The notes under the pieces: generated by a model | Told to the model about the DNA's origin: nothing | The model's input: the letters and a program-made list of their open reading frames with translations, nothing else | Database searches by the model: none | Shown: positions 8,328-16,887 of the stretch, one piece after another | How the letters are laid out: each line of letters opens with the position of its first letter | How positions within the stretch are numbered: position 1 is the stretch's first letter | DNA from: an uncultured Candidatus Melainabacteria bacterium | Lineage (GTDB): Bacteria; Cyanobacteriota; Vampirovibrionia; Gastranaerophilales; Gastranaerophilaceae | DNA length: 64,000 bases | NCBI GenBank assembly: GCA_934754515.1 | Contig: CAKVIG010000007.1 | Location: forward strand, 62,001-126,000 | Reading direction: 5' to 3' | Translations under genes and position numbers: made by a program

Positions 8328-9206
8328 TTACTTCGCCTCGCTTTCAAAAGCTAAGAGAGCAGCTCCTATCATGCCTGAATAATTCCCCGCAGTTGCGATT
8401 CTGATAGAAGTTGGAGAAGTTACAATGTCACAGTTTACAGCTTCTTCCATTTTCTTAGCATCTACAAATTGAGCCATAGAGCCTGATAAAACGATACAAT
8501 CAGGGTCAAACAGATTTGTTAAACCGTTTACACCGATTGTAATATCATTAATCCAACGGTCAAAAATCTCTATCATTTTTTTATCACCACTTTTAACACC
8601 GTCCATTACATCATAAGTTGTAACTTTTGGGTTATTAAGCATTTCTTCTGCATCAACTTTTAGAGCCGTACCTGATGCGTAAGCTTCAAAGCAATCCCAA
8701 CTTCCGCAAGTACATTTTCTGCGCTTATCAGGATACATTTTGAAGTGCATTTCACCTGCAGCACCTGATTTACCTTTAAGCAATTTATTATTAACGATAA
8801 TTCCGCCGCCAACACCCGTTCCAAGCGTAATCATTACAGAAACATTTGTACCTTTAGATGCACCTATTCTGTATTCAGCCCAAGCAGCTGCATTCGCATC
8901 GTTTTCTAAAAATACTCTTTTTTTACTTAATGATTGAAAATCTATTGACGGATAACCGCTCACAAGATTTCCTGTAGAACCGTTGACAGCTGTATTTTCG
9001 TTATTTACCGCTCCTGCAGTTGAAATCGCAATAACATCAACTTCGTTTTCAAATTTAGCGATTTGACCTTTTAAAATATCCAAAATTCCATCAATTGATT
9101 TCGGAGTATGAAACTTATCAATCTCGGAAAGAATTTTTCCTGTTTCGTCAATAATACTGCTATAAATCTTTGTGCCGCCGATATCAAATGCTAAAGCTTT
9201 TTTCAT
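8328..9206 (-). CDS. nanK: ROK-family kinase, probable N-acetylmannosamine kinase
   Basis: ROK-family sugar kinase of 292 residues. It has the phosphate-binding DIGGTK at residues 8-13, the second ATP loop ITLGTGVGGGII, and the ROK zinc-type cluster CTCGSWDCFEA. The preceding gene is nanE, so the likely substrate is N-acetylmannosamine, giving ManNAc-6-phosphate for the epimerase. Glucokinase activity cannot be excluded from sequence alone. The start is ATG at 9206, one base after the nanE stop (TAA G ATG), with AAGGA inside the end of nanE. The upstream in-frame TTG at 9221 is rejected because it would precede that site. Confidence 0.82.
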   Translation of the reverse strand: MKKALAFDIGGTKIYSSIIDETGKILSEIDKFHTPKSIDGILDILKGQIAKFENEVDVIAISTAGAVNNENTAVNGSTGNLVSGYPSIDFQSLSKKRVFLENDANAAAWAEYRIGASKGTNVSVMITLGTGVGGGIIVNNKLLKGKSGAAGEMHFKMYPDKRRKCTCGSWDCFEAYASGTALKVDAEEMLNNPKVTTYDVMDGVKSGDKKMIEIFDRWINDITIGVNGLTNLFDPDCIVLSGSMAQFVDAKKMEEAVNCDIVTSPTSIRIATAGNYSGMIGAALLAFESEAK

Positions 9207-9207
9207 C

Positions 9208-9885
9208 TTATATTCCTTCAATAAATCTTTTTGTAATTAATTGTGGTCTTGTAATTGCAGACCCGATTACAACACAGTGTGCGCCTAATTCAAATGCCTT
9301 TTTAACTTCATCAGGTGACCAAATTCGACCTTCCAAAATTACAGGCTTATCAATGCTGAACACAAGTTTTTTTAATAATTCATAATCAGGTCCGACTGTC
9401 GGCTCACCCGATTCCATTGTATAACCTGCTAAAGTTGTAGAAATTATATCAGCACCGAGTTTAGCACAATGTATACCTTCTTCTAAAGTCGAAATATCAG
9501 CCATTGCAAGTCTGTCTGCTTTATGAATGGTAAAAATGATTTCTTCTAAAGTGCAATTATCGTGCTCGCGTAAAGTTCCGTCAAACGCTACAATATCAGC
9601 TCCAGCTTCAATTAGCTCATTTACTTCTTTTAATCCCGGAGTAATATAAACAATTTCTTTCCAATTTGCAGGCAATCCGTCAGGCTTCGTTAAGCCGATA
9701 ACAGGCACTCCAAACTTTTTAGCGTTTTTTACATCTCTTGCACCTGCAACTCTAAGTCCGCCTGCTCCACCATTCACGCAAGAAGCCATCATTGCTTGCA
9801 TGCATTCCTCTTTATAAAGAGGTTCATCCGGCATTGCTTGTGATGATACGATAACTTTTCCCTTAAGTTTTCTTAAAATTTCCAT
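9208..9885 (-). CDS. nanE: N-acetylmannosamine-6-phosphate 2-epimerase
   Basis: Converts ManNAc-6-P to GlcNAc-6-P in sialic acid and aminosugar use. The 225-residue (beta/alpha)8 protein fits NanE: GKVIVSSQAMPDEPLYKEE at the N-terminus, NGGAGGLRVAG, PVIGLTKPDG, and ADIISTTLAGYT and PVILEGRIWSPDE towards the C-terminus. It leads a three-gene operon with nanK and a 71-residue protein. No NanA lyase or sialic acid transporter is in the window, so the operon may serve peptidoglycan or host aminosugar salvage. Confidence 0.9.
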   Translation of the reverse strand: MEILRKLKGKVIVSSQAMPDEPLYKEECMQAMMASCVNGGAGGLRVAGARDVKNAKKFGVPVIGLTKPDGLPANWKEIVYITPGLKEVNELIEAGADIVAFDGTLREHDNCTLEEIIFTIHKADRLAMADISTLEEGIHCAKLGADIISTTLAGYTMESGEPTVGPDYELLKKLVFSIDKPVILEGRIWSPDEVKKAFELGAHCVVIGSAITRPQLITKRFIEGI

Positions 9886-9965
9886 ACTTGAATTTTATCA
9901 TAAAAAAGTATGTTTTTTTGTAACAAATATTAGCAAAAAAACTTTTTTGAGGTTTTAATAAAATT

Positions 9966-10610
9966 ATGAAAGTAAATAACGTAAATTTTCGCGGAATTAA
10001 TATTTCACGAGTGGCAAATAAAGATATTAAATTATACAAGGTTGGATCAAATGATGCTACATTTTTGAATAACTTAGAAAATAACTTTAATGTACAAAAA
10101 CTACTGCCAAATCTTTCAAAGGAAGGACAACATATCTATAATATAATTATTTCACGTGGAACTAGAGAAGCAACAGCTCCAGATACGAATAGTATTTTAT
10201 TAACATACAAAAACATTCCATGCGGATTAATCGTAAATGAGAGTGGCGTTCAAAAGCACGAAGTGGATTATTTATGTACTTGGCCGATTGCTCCAAATGG
10301 AGAAAAAGCTCCGTTTGGCGGACAAACTCTGTTTCAAGAACTATTTAGACATTTTCTAAAATCTGATGTTAATGTTATGGAGTTAAATGCCGTTAAATAT
10401 GGTAAAGCGGTAGACTTCTATAAAAAATTAGGTTTTAAAACTATTAGCGAAGATTCATATTATGCCACAATGCAAATAACAAGAGATAAAATATCGGAAA
10501 CTTTTAAGAACTTAGCACAAAAAATCCCGTTAATTCAAACAAATAACAATAAAAATGTTGATTTGAATAAAGAACTTTTCTCTATTAATTATGATGAAAT
10601 TAGGAAATAA
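9966..10610 (+). CDS. GNAT-like acetyltransferase with N-terminal NFRG motif
   Basis: A 214-residue protein. Residues about 135-160 (VMELNAVKYGKAVDFYKKLG, then F) match the last strand-helix unit of GNAT N-acetyltransferases, where the A..FY.k.GF pattern lines acetyl-CoA. The centre (PCGLIVNESGVQKHEVDYLC) fits the core sheet. The extreme N-terminus MKVNNVNFRGINI carries the F-R/K-G motif seen in other lineage-specific proteins here. Substrate unknown. GAGG lies about 12 nt upstream of the ATG. Stands alone ahead of der. Confidence 0.65.
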   Translation: MKVNNVNFRGINISRVANKDIKLYKVGSNDATFLNNLENNFNVQKLLPNLSKEGQHIYNIIISRGTREATAPDTNSILLTYKNIPCGLIVNESGVQKHEVDYLCTWPIAPNGEKAPFGGQTLFQELFRHFLKSDVNVMELNAVKYGKAVDFYKKLGFKTISEDSYYATMQITRDKISETFKNLAQKIPLIQTNNNKNVDLNKELFSINYDEIRK

Positions 10611-10611
10611 C

Positions 10612-10640
10612 TATACAAGCTAATCTTTTCATGCTAGACT
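10612..10640 (+). promoter_or_regulatory. Promoter-like boxes just before der
   Basis: TATACA (10612-10617), a 17-bp spacer and TAGACT (10635-10640). Only 9 nt separate the -10 box from the der ATG and no Shine-Dalgarno is present. Confidence 0.4.
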
Positions 10641-10649
10641 AAACTTATT

Positions 10650-11990
10650 ATGAACAGAAAACCGATTATTGCAATAGTAGGAAGACCAAATGTTGGTAAA
10701 TCAACATTTGTAAACAGATTAGTAGGAAAAAGACAATCTATCGTTGACGACCGCCCCGGTGTTACAAGAGATAGAATTTATTTTGATGTTGAATGGCAAA
10801 ATCGCCCGTTTACAGTTATTGATACAGGTGGGATTGTTCCGGGTGATGAAGATGAAATTATGCTTTCTATTTATGACCAAGCAAAAATTGCTTGTGAAGA
10901 AGCAGACAAAATCATTTTTATAGTTGATGGTTTAGAAGGTGTTACACCTGTCGATTCTGATATTGCAAATATCTTAAGACAAAGCAATAAACCAATTTTT
11001 CTTGCTGTAAATAAAGTTGATTCACACAACCAAATCACAATGATTAGCGATTTCTATTCGCTTGCGATTGGTGAGCCTATTGCAATTTCTGCATTGCACG
11101 GTTCAGGCGGTGTTGGTGATTTATTGGAAGAAATTACTTCCGATTTTGAATACGATGTTGAAGAAGATGAAGATAAAACTATTAAAATTGCAATTGTTGG
11201 AAGACCAAATGCAGGCAAATCTTCAATTGTAAATGCTCTTTTGGGTGAAAATCGTGTAATTGTATCTGATATTTCAGGAACAACACGTGATAGTATTGAT
11301 TCACGTTTAACTTATAATGAACAAGAATTTGTAATTATTGATACGGCAGGTATCAGAAAAAAAGCAAAAGTTGATTATGGTGTAGAAAAATTCGCAGTTG
11401 ATAGAGCTATTCGTTCTATTAGAGAATGTGATGTTGCTTTAATGGTAATTGATGCAACAGAAGCTATAAACGGAATTTCAGACCAAGATAAAAAAATTGC
11501 ATCAATTATTACGGATGCAGGTAAAGGTATGGTAATTGCAATCAATAAATGGGATTTGATTGAAGACAAAAAATCAAACACAATTAATAAATTTGAAGAA
11601 AAAATTGCGCATGAAATTCCATTCTTAGATTATGTACCTAAAATTTACATAAGCGCAGTTACTCACCAAAGGTTAAATCAAATCTTTACAAGAGTCGTAG
11701 AAGTTCAGAAAGAACGTTCAAAACGCGTTTCAACAGGTTTGTTAAATAAAGTTATTAACGAAGCTTACGCTCTTAATCCGCCTCAAACAATCAGAAATAA
11801 GCGTTTGAAGATTATGTACTCTACACAGGCAGCAATAGAACCGCCAACATTTATTTTGTTTGCAAATAATGAAGACTTAATGAAAGACCATTACAAACGC
11901 TACATGGAAAACAAATTGCGTGAAGCTTTCGGATTTATGGGAACACCAATCAGACTTTCAATAAGAACGAGAAGTGAAAAGAAAAAATAG
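10650..11990 (+). CDS. der: Ribosome biogenesis GTPase Der
   Basis: Double GTPase needed for 50S assembly. The 446-residue protein has two G domains: GRPNVGKST (residues 10-18), DTGG and NKVD in the first, and GRPNAGKSS, DTAG and NKWD in the second, followed by the KH-like C-terminal domain (PPQTIRNKRLKIMYSTQAA..PPTFILFAN). Length is normal. There is no ribosome site before the ATG, and promoter-like boxes end 9 nt upstream, so it may be translated from a near-leaderless mRNA. It converges on the next gene with a 1-nt gap. Confidence 0.96.
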   Translation: MNRKPIIAIVGRPNVGKSTFVNRLVGKRQSIVDDRPGVTRDRIYFDVEWQNRPFTVIDTGGIVPGDEDEIMLSIYDQAKIACEEADKIIFIVDGLEGVTPVDSDIANILRQSNKPIFLAVNKVDSHNQITMISDFYSLAIGEPIAISALHGSGGVGDLLEEITSDFEYDVEEDEDKTIKIAIVGRPNAGKSSIVNALLGENRVIVSDISGTTRDSIDSRLTYNEQEFVIIDTAGIRKKAKVDYGVEKFAVDRAIRSIRECDVALMVIDATEAINGISDQDKKIASIITDAGKGMVIAINKWDLIEDKKSNTINKFEEKIAHEIPFLDYVPKIYISAVTHQRLNQIFTRVVEVQKERSKRVSTGLLNKVINEAYALNPPQTIRNKRLKIMYSTQAAIEPPTFILFANNEDLMKDHYKRYMENKLREAFGFMGTPIRLSIRTRSEKKK

Positions 11991-11991
11991 G

Positions 11992-12594
11992 TTATTTTAT
12001 AATAATAATATCACCGCGTTTAGCTTCTGCTGCAAGTTGTTTAATAACTTCATTATCCATACGCATGCAACCATGTGAAACATAACGTCCAAGGCTGTCA
12101 AAATTATTATTGCCATGGATAAATTCTCCAATTTCACTTTGTTCACCTGTATTTGGATCTAATTTGTTTAATAAGATTATTTTAGGACCATAAGCACTCG
12201 GATTACGTCTTCTCTTCGTATGTGCAGGAGCAGTTCTATATGGATAAGTTTCAGTGTGTGTAACTACTCTTACCCCTTTGCTGGTTGGGGTGCTGGGTTT
12301 TCCACTGGCAATCATATATGCCATTTCAGGTTTACCTTGAATGTTATACTTATATAATACGTTTTTACTTAAATCTACTACAAATTTTGCTGTTTTCATT
12401 TGACCTTGTATCTTTACGTTTGGCTTTGGTGCTCCTGCTAAAACATCCTTTTCTGATGTACCTTCAGGTGGTGCTGTTACAACCACAAAATCATCTATTT
12501 CTTCGGTTTGTGCAAAAGCTCTATTTGTGCTTATTGGTAAAACACTTATCATGCAGCCTATACTTATAGTTTTTATAATGCTTGGAATTCTCAT
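11992..12594 (-). CDS. L,D-transpeptidase (YkuD domain), exported
   Basis: A 200-residue protein with an N-terminal signal sequence ending about SNRAFAQ-like (PISTNRAFAQ). The YkuD catalytic motif is present: HGNNNFDSLGRYVSHGCMRM near residues 160-179, with nucleophile Cys176 in SHGC. Such enzymes form 3-3 peptidoglycan cross-links or attach proteins to the wall, in the periplasm. The N-terminal part (KFVVDLSKNVLYKYNIQGKP) is the usual opening strand of the domain. There is no clear ribosome site. It faces der tail to tail. The natural acceptor is unknown. Confidence 0.88.
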   Translation of the reverse strand: MRIPSIIKTISIGCMISVLPISTNRAFAQTEEIDDFVVVTAPPEGTSEKDVLAGAPKPNVKIQGQMKTAKFVVDLSKNVLYKYNIQGKPEMAYMIASGKPSTPTSKGVRVVTHTETYPYRTAPAHTKRRRNPSAYGPKIILLNKLDPNTGEQSEIGEFIHGNNNFDSLGRYVSHGCMRMDNEVIKQLAAEAKRGDIIIIK

Positions 12595-12774
12595 ACTATT
12601 TATAAATAACGTAAAAATTTAATTTGCTATCTATTTATAAATTTACACTTTTTAATCAATTGTAAACTTTTATTAAGAATTATAAATAAAAAGTCAATTT
12701 TTAACAATAGAAATACTTTATAAATATGTAAGGTAAAAGGTTAATAAAGCAAAGATTTATAGTAGGAGGTCATT

Positions 12775-13740
12775 ATGTCACTTGGTTATGGCATAACAGG
12801 AATTGGAAACGGATTAGGAACATTAGGACTTGGCGGTGCCAGTTCATATTATGATCCGACAATGATGGGTATGGCTGGAGCATATTCTCCATACGGTTCA
12901 ATGGGAATGATGGGCGGTTATTCTTCACCTTATACCGGAATGGGCATGATGGGAATGTACAATCCAACATTTATGCGTCAAATGAATCAGGTTTCTCAGC
13001 AAATGGAAATGGATCAATTGAACCATGCCGGAGCAATGCATAATTTGTTATTACAAAATCAGACACAAGCCTTTACTGATCAAGATAGAGCAATCTTTGA
13101 AAAAGCAATGGTTGACGCAGGAGTTAATAAATGTGTTACTAACTTAGCAGAAATGGTAAGAAAAGGTAATGCAGACGGCATTTGTCAAACTTATGATGAA
13201 TTGAAGCAAACTCTATATACAAAATACAGCGATTATTTTAAAGCAAATGCAAATCACTTGAGTCCTGAAGATAGTGTTGCAAACTTTGTAGAACTTTTAT
13301 ACAGCAAAATTATATCAGCTCAACAAGGTGAGCAAGTAGACTTAAGAAGTGACGTTAAGAAATATGGTGAAACTGCATTTGAGCATGGCTTCTGGAAAAA
13401 TTTCCACGGCAGTGACTACCATGACAAAACTTCAGAACAAGCATTAAGCTATATGTTTGGAACACCGATTGATAATAAAGCCGGTCATGAAAGAATGGAA
13501 AAATACGGAGCAACATTTGAAAAAGGAGTAGAATTAGGTGCAGCAGCCGCTGTCGGCGCAGTAGCTCTTCCAACCGTTGCAAAAGCAGGTAAGAGTGTTT
13601 TAAGTTCAGTTGTATCACTAGGTTCAGAAAAAGGTGGCGCAGCAATTTCTAAATTAAGCACATTTAATAAAAAATGGGCCTGGGCAGGTGTTGCGGCTGG
13701 TTTGATTGGCGACTGGTTATGGCAACAAAGCAGAGCTTAA
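12775..13740 (+). CDS. Gly/Met-rich protein of unknown function
   Basis: A 321-residue protein. Residues 1-70 are low-complexity and rich in Gly, Met, Ser and Tyr (repeated GMMG/GMGMMGM units). A helical Gln/Asn-rich stretch (QMNQVSQQMEMDQLNHAGAM) and a globular helical domain (about 100-250) follow. The C-terminus has Ala/Gly-rich hydrophobic segments (AAAAVGAVALPTVAKAG and WAWAGVAAGLIGDWLW). I do not recognise a family. A strong AGGAGGT site precedes the ATG and a hairpin terminator follows, so it is an independently expressed gene. Confidence 0.75.
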   Translation: MSLGYGITGIGNGLGTLGLGGASSYYDPTMMGMAGAYSPYGSMGMMGGYSSPYTGMGMMGMYNPTFMRQMNQVSQQMEMDQLNHAGAMHNLLLQNQTQAFTDQDRAIFEKAMVDAGVNKCVTNLAEMVRKGNADGICQTYDELKQTLYTKYSDYFKANANHLSPEDSVANFVELLYSKIISAQQGEQVDLRSDVKKYGETAFEHGFWKNFHGSDYHDKTSEQALSYMFGTPIDNKAGHERMEKYGATFEKGVELGAAAAVGAVALPTVAKAGKSVLSSVVSLGSEKGGAAISKLSTFNKKWAWAGVAAGLIGDWLWQQSRA

Positions 13741-13773
13741 TGACATTTTAAATAATCTTTCTTTTCTTAACCT

Positions 13774-13803
13774 AAGCTAAACTTTAAAAGTTTAGCTTTT
13801 TAT
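13774..13803 (+). terminator. Terminator after the Gly/Met-rich gene
   Basis: AAGCTAAACT / AGTTTAGCTT stem with a TTAAA loop, then a T-rich run. Confidence 0.75.
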
Positions 13804-13818
13804 TTTGAAAAAATATTC

Positions 13819-13846
13819 TTGACTTTAAATCTTGATATTGTAATAT
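13819..13846 (+). promoter_or_regulatory. tRNA-Gln promoter
   Basis: TTGACT (13819-13824), a 16-bp spacer and TAATAT (13841-13846), about 11 nt before the mature tRNA 5' end. Confidence 0.55.
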
Positions 13847-13857
13847 AGTAATTGCGA

Positions 13858-13933
13858 TGGGACGTCGCCAAGTGGTAAGGCAGCTGGTTTTGGTCCAGCC
13901 ATCTCGGAGGTTCGAATCCTTCCGTCCCAGCCA
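13858..13933 (+). tRNA. tRNA-Gln (anticodon TTG), CCA encoded
   Basis: The cloverleaf is visible. Acceptor strands TGGGACG (13858-13864) and CGTCCCA (13923-13929) pair fully. The anticodon stem GCTGG/CCAGC encloses TTTTGGT with anticodon TTG at 13890-13892. GGTTCGAATCC forms the T arm. Discriminator G13930 is followed by a genome-encoded CCA (13931-13933). Confidence 0.96.
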
Positions 13934-13938
13934 ATTAA

Positions 13939-13968
13939 TAGAGGCTTTTAAAGCCTCTATTTTTTTTT
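13939..13968 (+). terminator. Terminator after tRNA-Gln
   Basis: TAGAGGCTT / AAGCCTCTA stem with a short loop and a run of nine or more T, immediately after the tRNA. Confidence 0.88.
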
Positions 13969-13980
13969 ATGGAATAAGTT

Positions 13981-14241
13981 ATGAAGCTTCAACGTATTAA
14001 TAGTATTAATAATTTAAATAAGCATTATAATTATGTTGCATCAAAAAGATTTTATAAAAAAACTGTTTTTCTTCATAAGCAAGAGTATGGTATAAAATTT
14101 TCAAAACAAAAAATCTTAAACCATAATGAAGATTTTGAGGAGTTTGAATTAGAAGCTGCAGAAATAAACAGAAGCTTAAATGAAGCTATAGAGAATGTTT
14201 TGAAAAGTGTCTATAAAGAGTTTTTATCTTATTTTATATAA
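13981..14241 (+). CDS. Small hypothetical protein
   Basis: An 86-residue Lys/Asn/Glu-rich ORF beginning MKLQRINSINNLNKHYNYVA. The N-terminal half is basic with many aromatics. The C-terminal half is acidic and probably helical (FEEFELEAAEINRSLNEAIE). It starts 13 nt after the tRNA terminator with only a weak GGA site. No family is recognised. Codon use resembles the neighbouring genes, but it could be an uncoding ORF. Confidence 0.4.
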   Translation: MKLQRINSINNLNKHYNYVASKRFYKKTVFLHKQEYGIKFSKQKILNHNEDFEEFELEAAEINRSLNEAIENVLKSVYKEFLSYFI

Positions 14242-14270
14242 ATAAACAATCGAAATTTACAGCGGATAAA

Positions 14271-14483
14271 CTATACTTTTGTAACAAATAATTGCCACAT
14301 ATTTACTCCTTCATGTTTTAAAAGGGTGATTTTTGTTTATATCCCACCTGTATAGCCTGTTAAATTTCCGTTTGCTCCAACAACTCTATGACAAGGAATT
14401 ATGATTGAAATCGGGTTATGTCCTACTGCACCACCAATTGTCTGAGCAGACATTTTTGCTTTAAAGTAGAAAATACGTACTAT
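14271..14483 (-). pseudogene. Remnant of methylated-DNA-protein-cysteine methyltransferase
   Basis: Minus-strand translation gives KAKMSAQTIGGAVGHNPISI, then IIPCHRVVGANGNLTGYTGG and I. This contains the PCHR active site of Ogt/MGMT DNA repair proteins, in which the Cys takes the alkyl group. An in-frame TAA (14339-14337) follows, and the same frame resumes with TKITLLKHEGVNMWQLFVTK, which matches the normal C-terminal helix and tail, ending at TAG (14273-14271). Upstream the homology stops at about 14465 and the frame closes at 14486-14484. The N-terminal part is gone and the core carries a nonsense codon, so the gene is dead. Confidence 0.85.
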
Positions 14484-14603
14484 TTAATAAACTGCAGAAA
14501 TGGACGTGAATTATTTTTTGTTTTTTACAATAATTTTTTATAAAACTATAAATTTATAAAGGTTTGTGATAGAGTATAAAAGAGTAGATAAAAGAAATAG
14601 CAT

Positions 14604-14632
14604 TTGACTTAAATTACATTAAATTTTATTAG
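14604..14632 (+). promoter_or_regulatory. Promoter of the glf glycan operon
   Basis: TTGACT (14604-14609), a 17-bp spacer and TATTAG (14627-14632). It sits ahead of the leader ORF and glf. Confidence 0.5.
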
Positions 14633-14645
14633 TGTAAAGAGAATC

Positions 14646-14681
14646 ATGGACTTAAGAGTTAGAGAAGGAGTAGTACTTTAA
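14646..14681 (+). CDS. Leader ORF overlapping the glf start
   Basis: An 11-codon ORF (MDLRVREGVVL) with AAAGAGAA just upstream. Its TAA (14679-14681) shares one base with the glf ATG (TAATG), and the glf ribosome site (GAAGGAG, about 14664-14670) lies inside it. The geometry suggests translational coupling. Whether the peptide itself matters is unknown. Confidence 0.4.
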   Translation: MDLRVREGVVL

Positions 14682-15811
14682 TGTCACAAACAAACATCAT
14701 AGTAGGTTCGGGTTTTTCGGGATCAACTATGGCAAGATTAATTGCTGAAAAATTGGACGAAAAAGTCGTTGTCGTTGATAAAAAAGACCACATCGCAGGC
14801 AACAGTTATGATTATCGCGACGAAAACGGGATAATGATTCACAAATACGGCTCTCATATTTTTCATACCAATAACGAAAAAGTTTGGGCATTTTTGAAAC
14901 AATTTACTGATTTTAATACGTATATGCACGAAGTTGTCGGGATTTTAGACGGCATTGAAGCTAAAATTCCATTCAATTTCAACACTCTTTATCAAGTTTT
15001 TCCTGAAACTTTGGCAAAACGCCTTGAAGAAAAATTACTAAAAAAGTTTGAATACAACAAAAAAGTTCCGATTCTTGAATTTCAAAAACAAGATGATGAA
15101 GATTTGAAATTCTTGGCAGAATATGTTTACGAAAAAATATTTTTGAATTATACCACCAAGCAGTGGGGTGTTTCTCCAAAAGATGTTGATGGCGCGGTTA
15201 CAGCAAGAGTACCAGTTTACTTAAGCAAAGACAACAGATATTTTCAAGACAAATACCAAGGCATTCCGCTTGAAGGTTACACGAAGGTTGTTGAAAAAAT
15301 GCTTGACCACCCGAATATTGAGGTTGTTTTAAACAAAGATTTTGCGGAATTTAAAAAAGAAAATTCAGACCTGGTAAAAAATGCTAGAATTTTCTATACC
15401 GGCTCAATCGATGAATTCTTTGATTACAAATTCGGTAAATTGCCGTATAGAAGCGTAAATTTCAAATTTGAAACGTATGATAGAGAGTTTTACCAAACTC
15501 ACGCTTGCATAAATTATCCGAACAACTACGATTTTACAAGAATTCACGAATACAAACACTATTTGAACGACAAATCAGAAAAAACAGTTATTGCGAAAGA
15601 GTATTCGGAATTCTTTGAACTCGGTAAAAACGAAAGATATTATCCTATTGCTAGCGAAGAAAACGCAAAACTTTACCAAAAATACTTAGATGAAGCCAAA
15701 AATTTAAAAGACGTGTATTTCTTGGGTAGATTGGGCGATTACAAATACTACAATATGGATTTGGCTGTCGCTAGAGCTATTGAACTTTTTGAGGAGGTAT
15801 TTAATGCCTAA
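14681..15811 (+). CDS. glf: UDP-galactopyranose mutase
   Basis: Interconverts UDP-galactopyranose and UDP-galactofuranose with reduced FAD, supplying Galf for surface glycans. The 376 residues fit Glf: the FAD loop GSGFSGSTMAR (9-19), HIAGNSYDYRDENGI, HKYGSHIFHTNNEKVW, NYTTKQWGVSP and the C-terminal FLGRLGDYKYYNMDLAVARA. It heads an operon with three GT2 transferases and overlaps the first of them by 8 nt. Base composition is ordinary for the window, unlike the AT-richer distal genes. Confidence 0.96.
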   Translation: MSQTNIIVGSGFSGSTMARLIAEKLDEKVVVVDKKDHIAGNSYDYRDENGIMIHKYGSHIFHTNNEKVWAFLKQFTDFNTYMHEVVGILDGIEAKIPFNFNTLYQVFPETLAKRLEEKLLKKFEYNKKVPILEFQKQDDEDLKFLAEYVYEKIFLNYTTKQWGVSPKDVDGAVTARVPVYLSKDNRYFQDKYQGIPLEGYTKVVEKMLDHPNIEVVLNKDFAEFKKENSDLVKNARIFYTGSIDEFFDYKFGKLPYRSVNFKFETYDREFYQTHACINYPNNYDFTRIHEYKHYLNDKSEKTVIAKEYSEFFELGKNERYYPIASEENAKLYQKYLDEAKNLKDVYFLGRLGDYKYYNMDLAVARAIELFEEVFNA

Positions 15812-16874
15812 AGTTTCAATTCTTGTACCGATTTATAATGTTGAAAAATACTTGAGAGAATGTCTTGAAAGTCTTGTAGAACAAACCCTTGATGATATTG
15901 AAATTATATGTATTAATGATGGCTCAACAGATTCTTCGCCTGAAATAATCAAAGAATTTCAAGCTAAAGATGTGAGAATCAAAGTAATAAACAAAGAAAA
16001 TTCAGGCTATGGAGCATCCATGAACATGGGCGTTGACTTAGCAAGTGGTGAATATATCGGGATTGTTGAATCTGATGATTTTGCAGACAAAACAATGTTT
16101 GAGAACCTGTACAACCAAGCAAAAGCGAATGACTTAGATGTCTTAAAATCGGATTTCATCCAATATTGGGGTGATACAAAGCAGTACATTAAGGCTGGAA
16201 TCGTAGACAAAGACTATGCGGATAAAGTATTCACGGCTGACGAGTACAAAGAAGCATTGAACTTAATACCATCTATTTGGTCGGCTATTTACAAGAGAGA
16301 ATTTATTGAAACTAATCACATCAGATTTTCTGAAACCGCGGGTGCAAGTTATCAAGATACAGGCTGGCATTTTAAAACTATGCTTTGCGCAAAACGTATA
16401 ATGCTGACTAATCGTGCATATTTGTACTACAGACAAGACAATCCGAATTCTTCCGTAAAATCGACTGCGAAAGCTTATGCTGTTTGCAAAGAATTTGAAT
16501 CAATCGTTGATTTCATGAAATCAACAAATAAAACCAAAAATCTTGAATACGTATATTCAATAATGTTCAAATCTTTTCGTCATAACCTTTTACGCTTGGA
16601 TTCAGCATTAGCAGAAGAATATATCGACTATTATTCAAAAACTTTCAAAAAAATCTATAACGAAGAACATTTAGGCGATTTGTTCTTTTCAAGATGTAAG
16701 AAAAAAGAATTGTTGACGCTGATTAATGAGCCTGAAAAGTATTACAAGAAATACAAAACGAAATTGATATTCGAAAAAATCAAACGAATCAGAAAACAAA
16801 TAATTTCTGTGAACATTTCCAAACGCAAAAAGAGCGTGGTACTGTTCGGTAGAGAGTTGGTAAAACAAAATTAG
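15804..16874 (+). CDS. Family 2 glycosyltransferase
   Basis: A 356-residue GT-A transferase likely to act in capsule or O-antigen assembly on the cytoplasmic face. The nucleotide-binding start VSILVPIYNVEKYLRECLES, the NDGSTD motif (38-43), the metal-binding ESDDF and a TGWHF acceptor-region segment are present. I chose ATG 15804 because GGAGG lies 6 nt upstream. Its first 8 nt overlap the end of glf, indicating coupling. The C-terminus is basic (KKYKTKLIFEKIKRIRKQ), perhaps membrane-associated. The sugar is unknown, though galactofuranose is suggested by glf. Confidence 0.9.
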   Translation: MPKVSILVPIYNVEKYLRECLESLVEQTLDDIEIICINDGSTDSSPEIIKEFQAKDVRIKVINKENSGYGASMNMGVDLASGEYIGIVESDDFADKTMFENLYNQAKANDLDVLKSDFIQYWGDTKQYIKAGIVDKDYADKVFTADEYKEALNLIPSIWSAIYKREFIETNHIRFSETAGASYQDTGWHFKTMLCAKRIMLTNRAYLYYRQDNPNSSVKSTAKAYAVCKEFESIVDFMKSTNKTKNLEYVYSIMFKSFRHNLLRLDSALAEEYIDYYSKTFKKIYNEEHLGDLFFSRCKKKELLTLINEPEKYYKKYKTKLIFEKIKRIRKQIISVNISKRKKSVVLFGRELVKQN

Positions 16875-16887
16875 AAGGATTAATATA

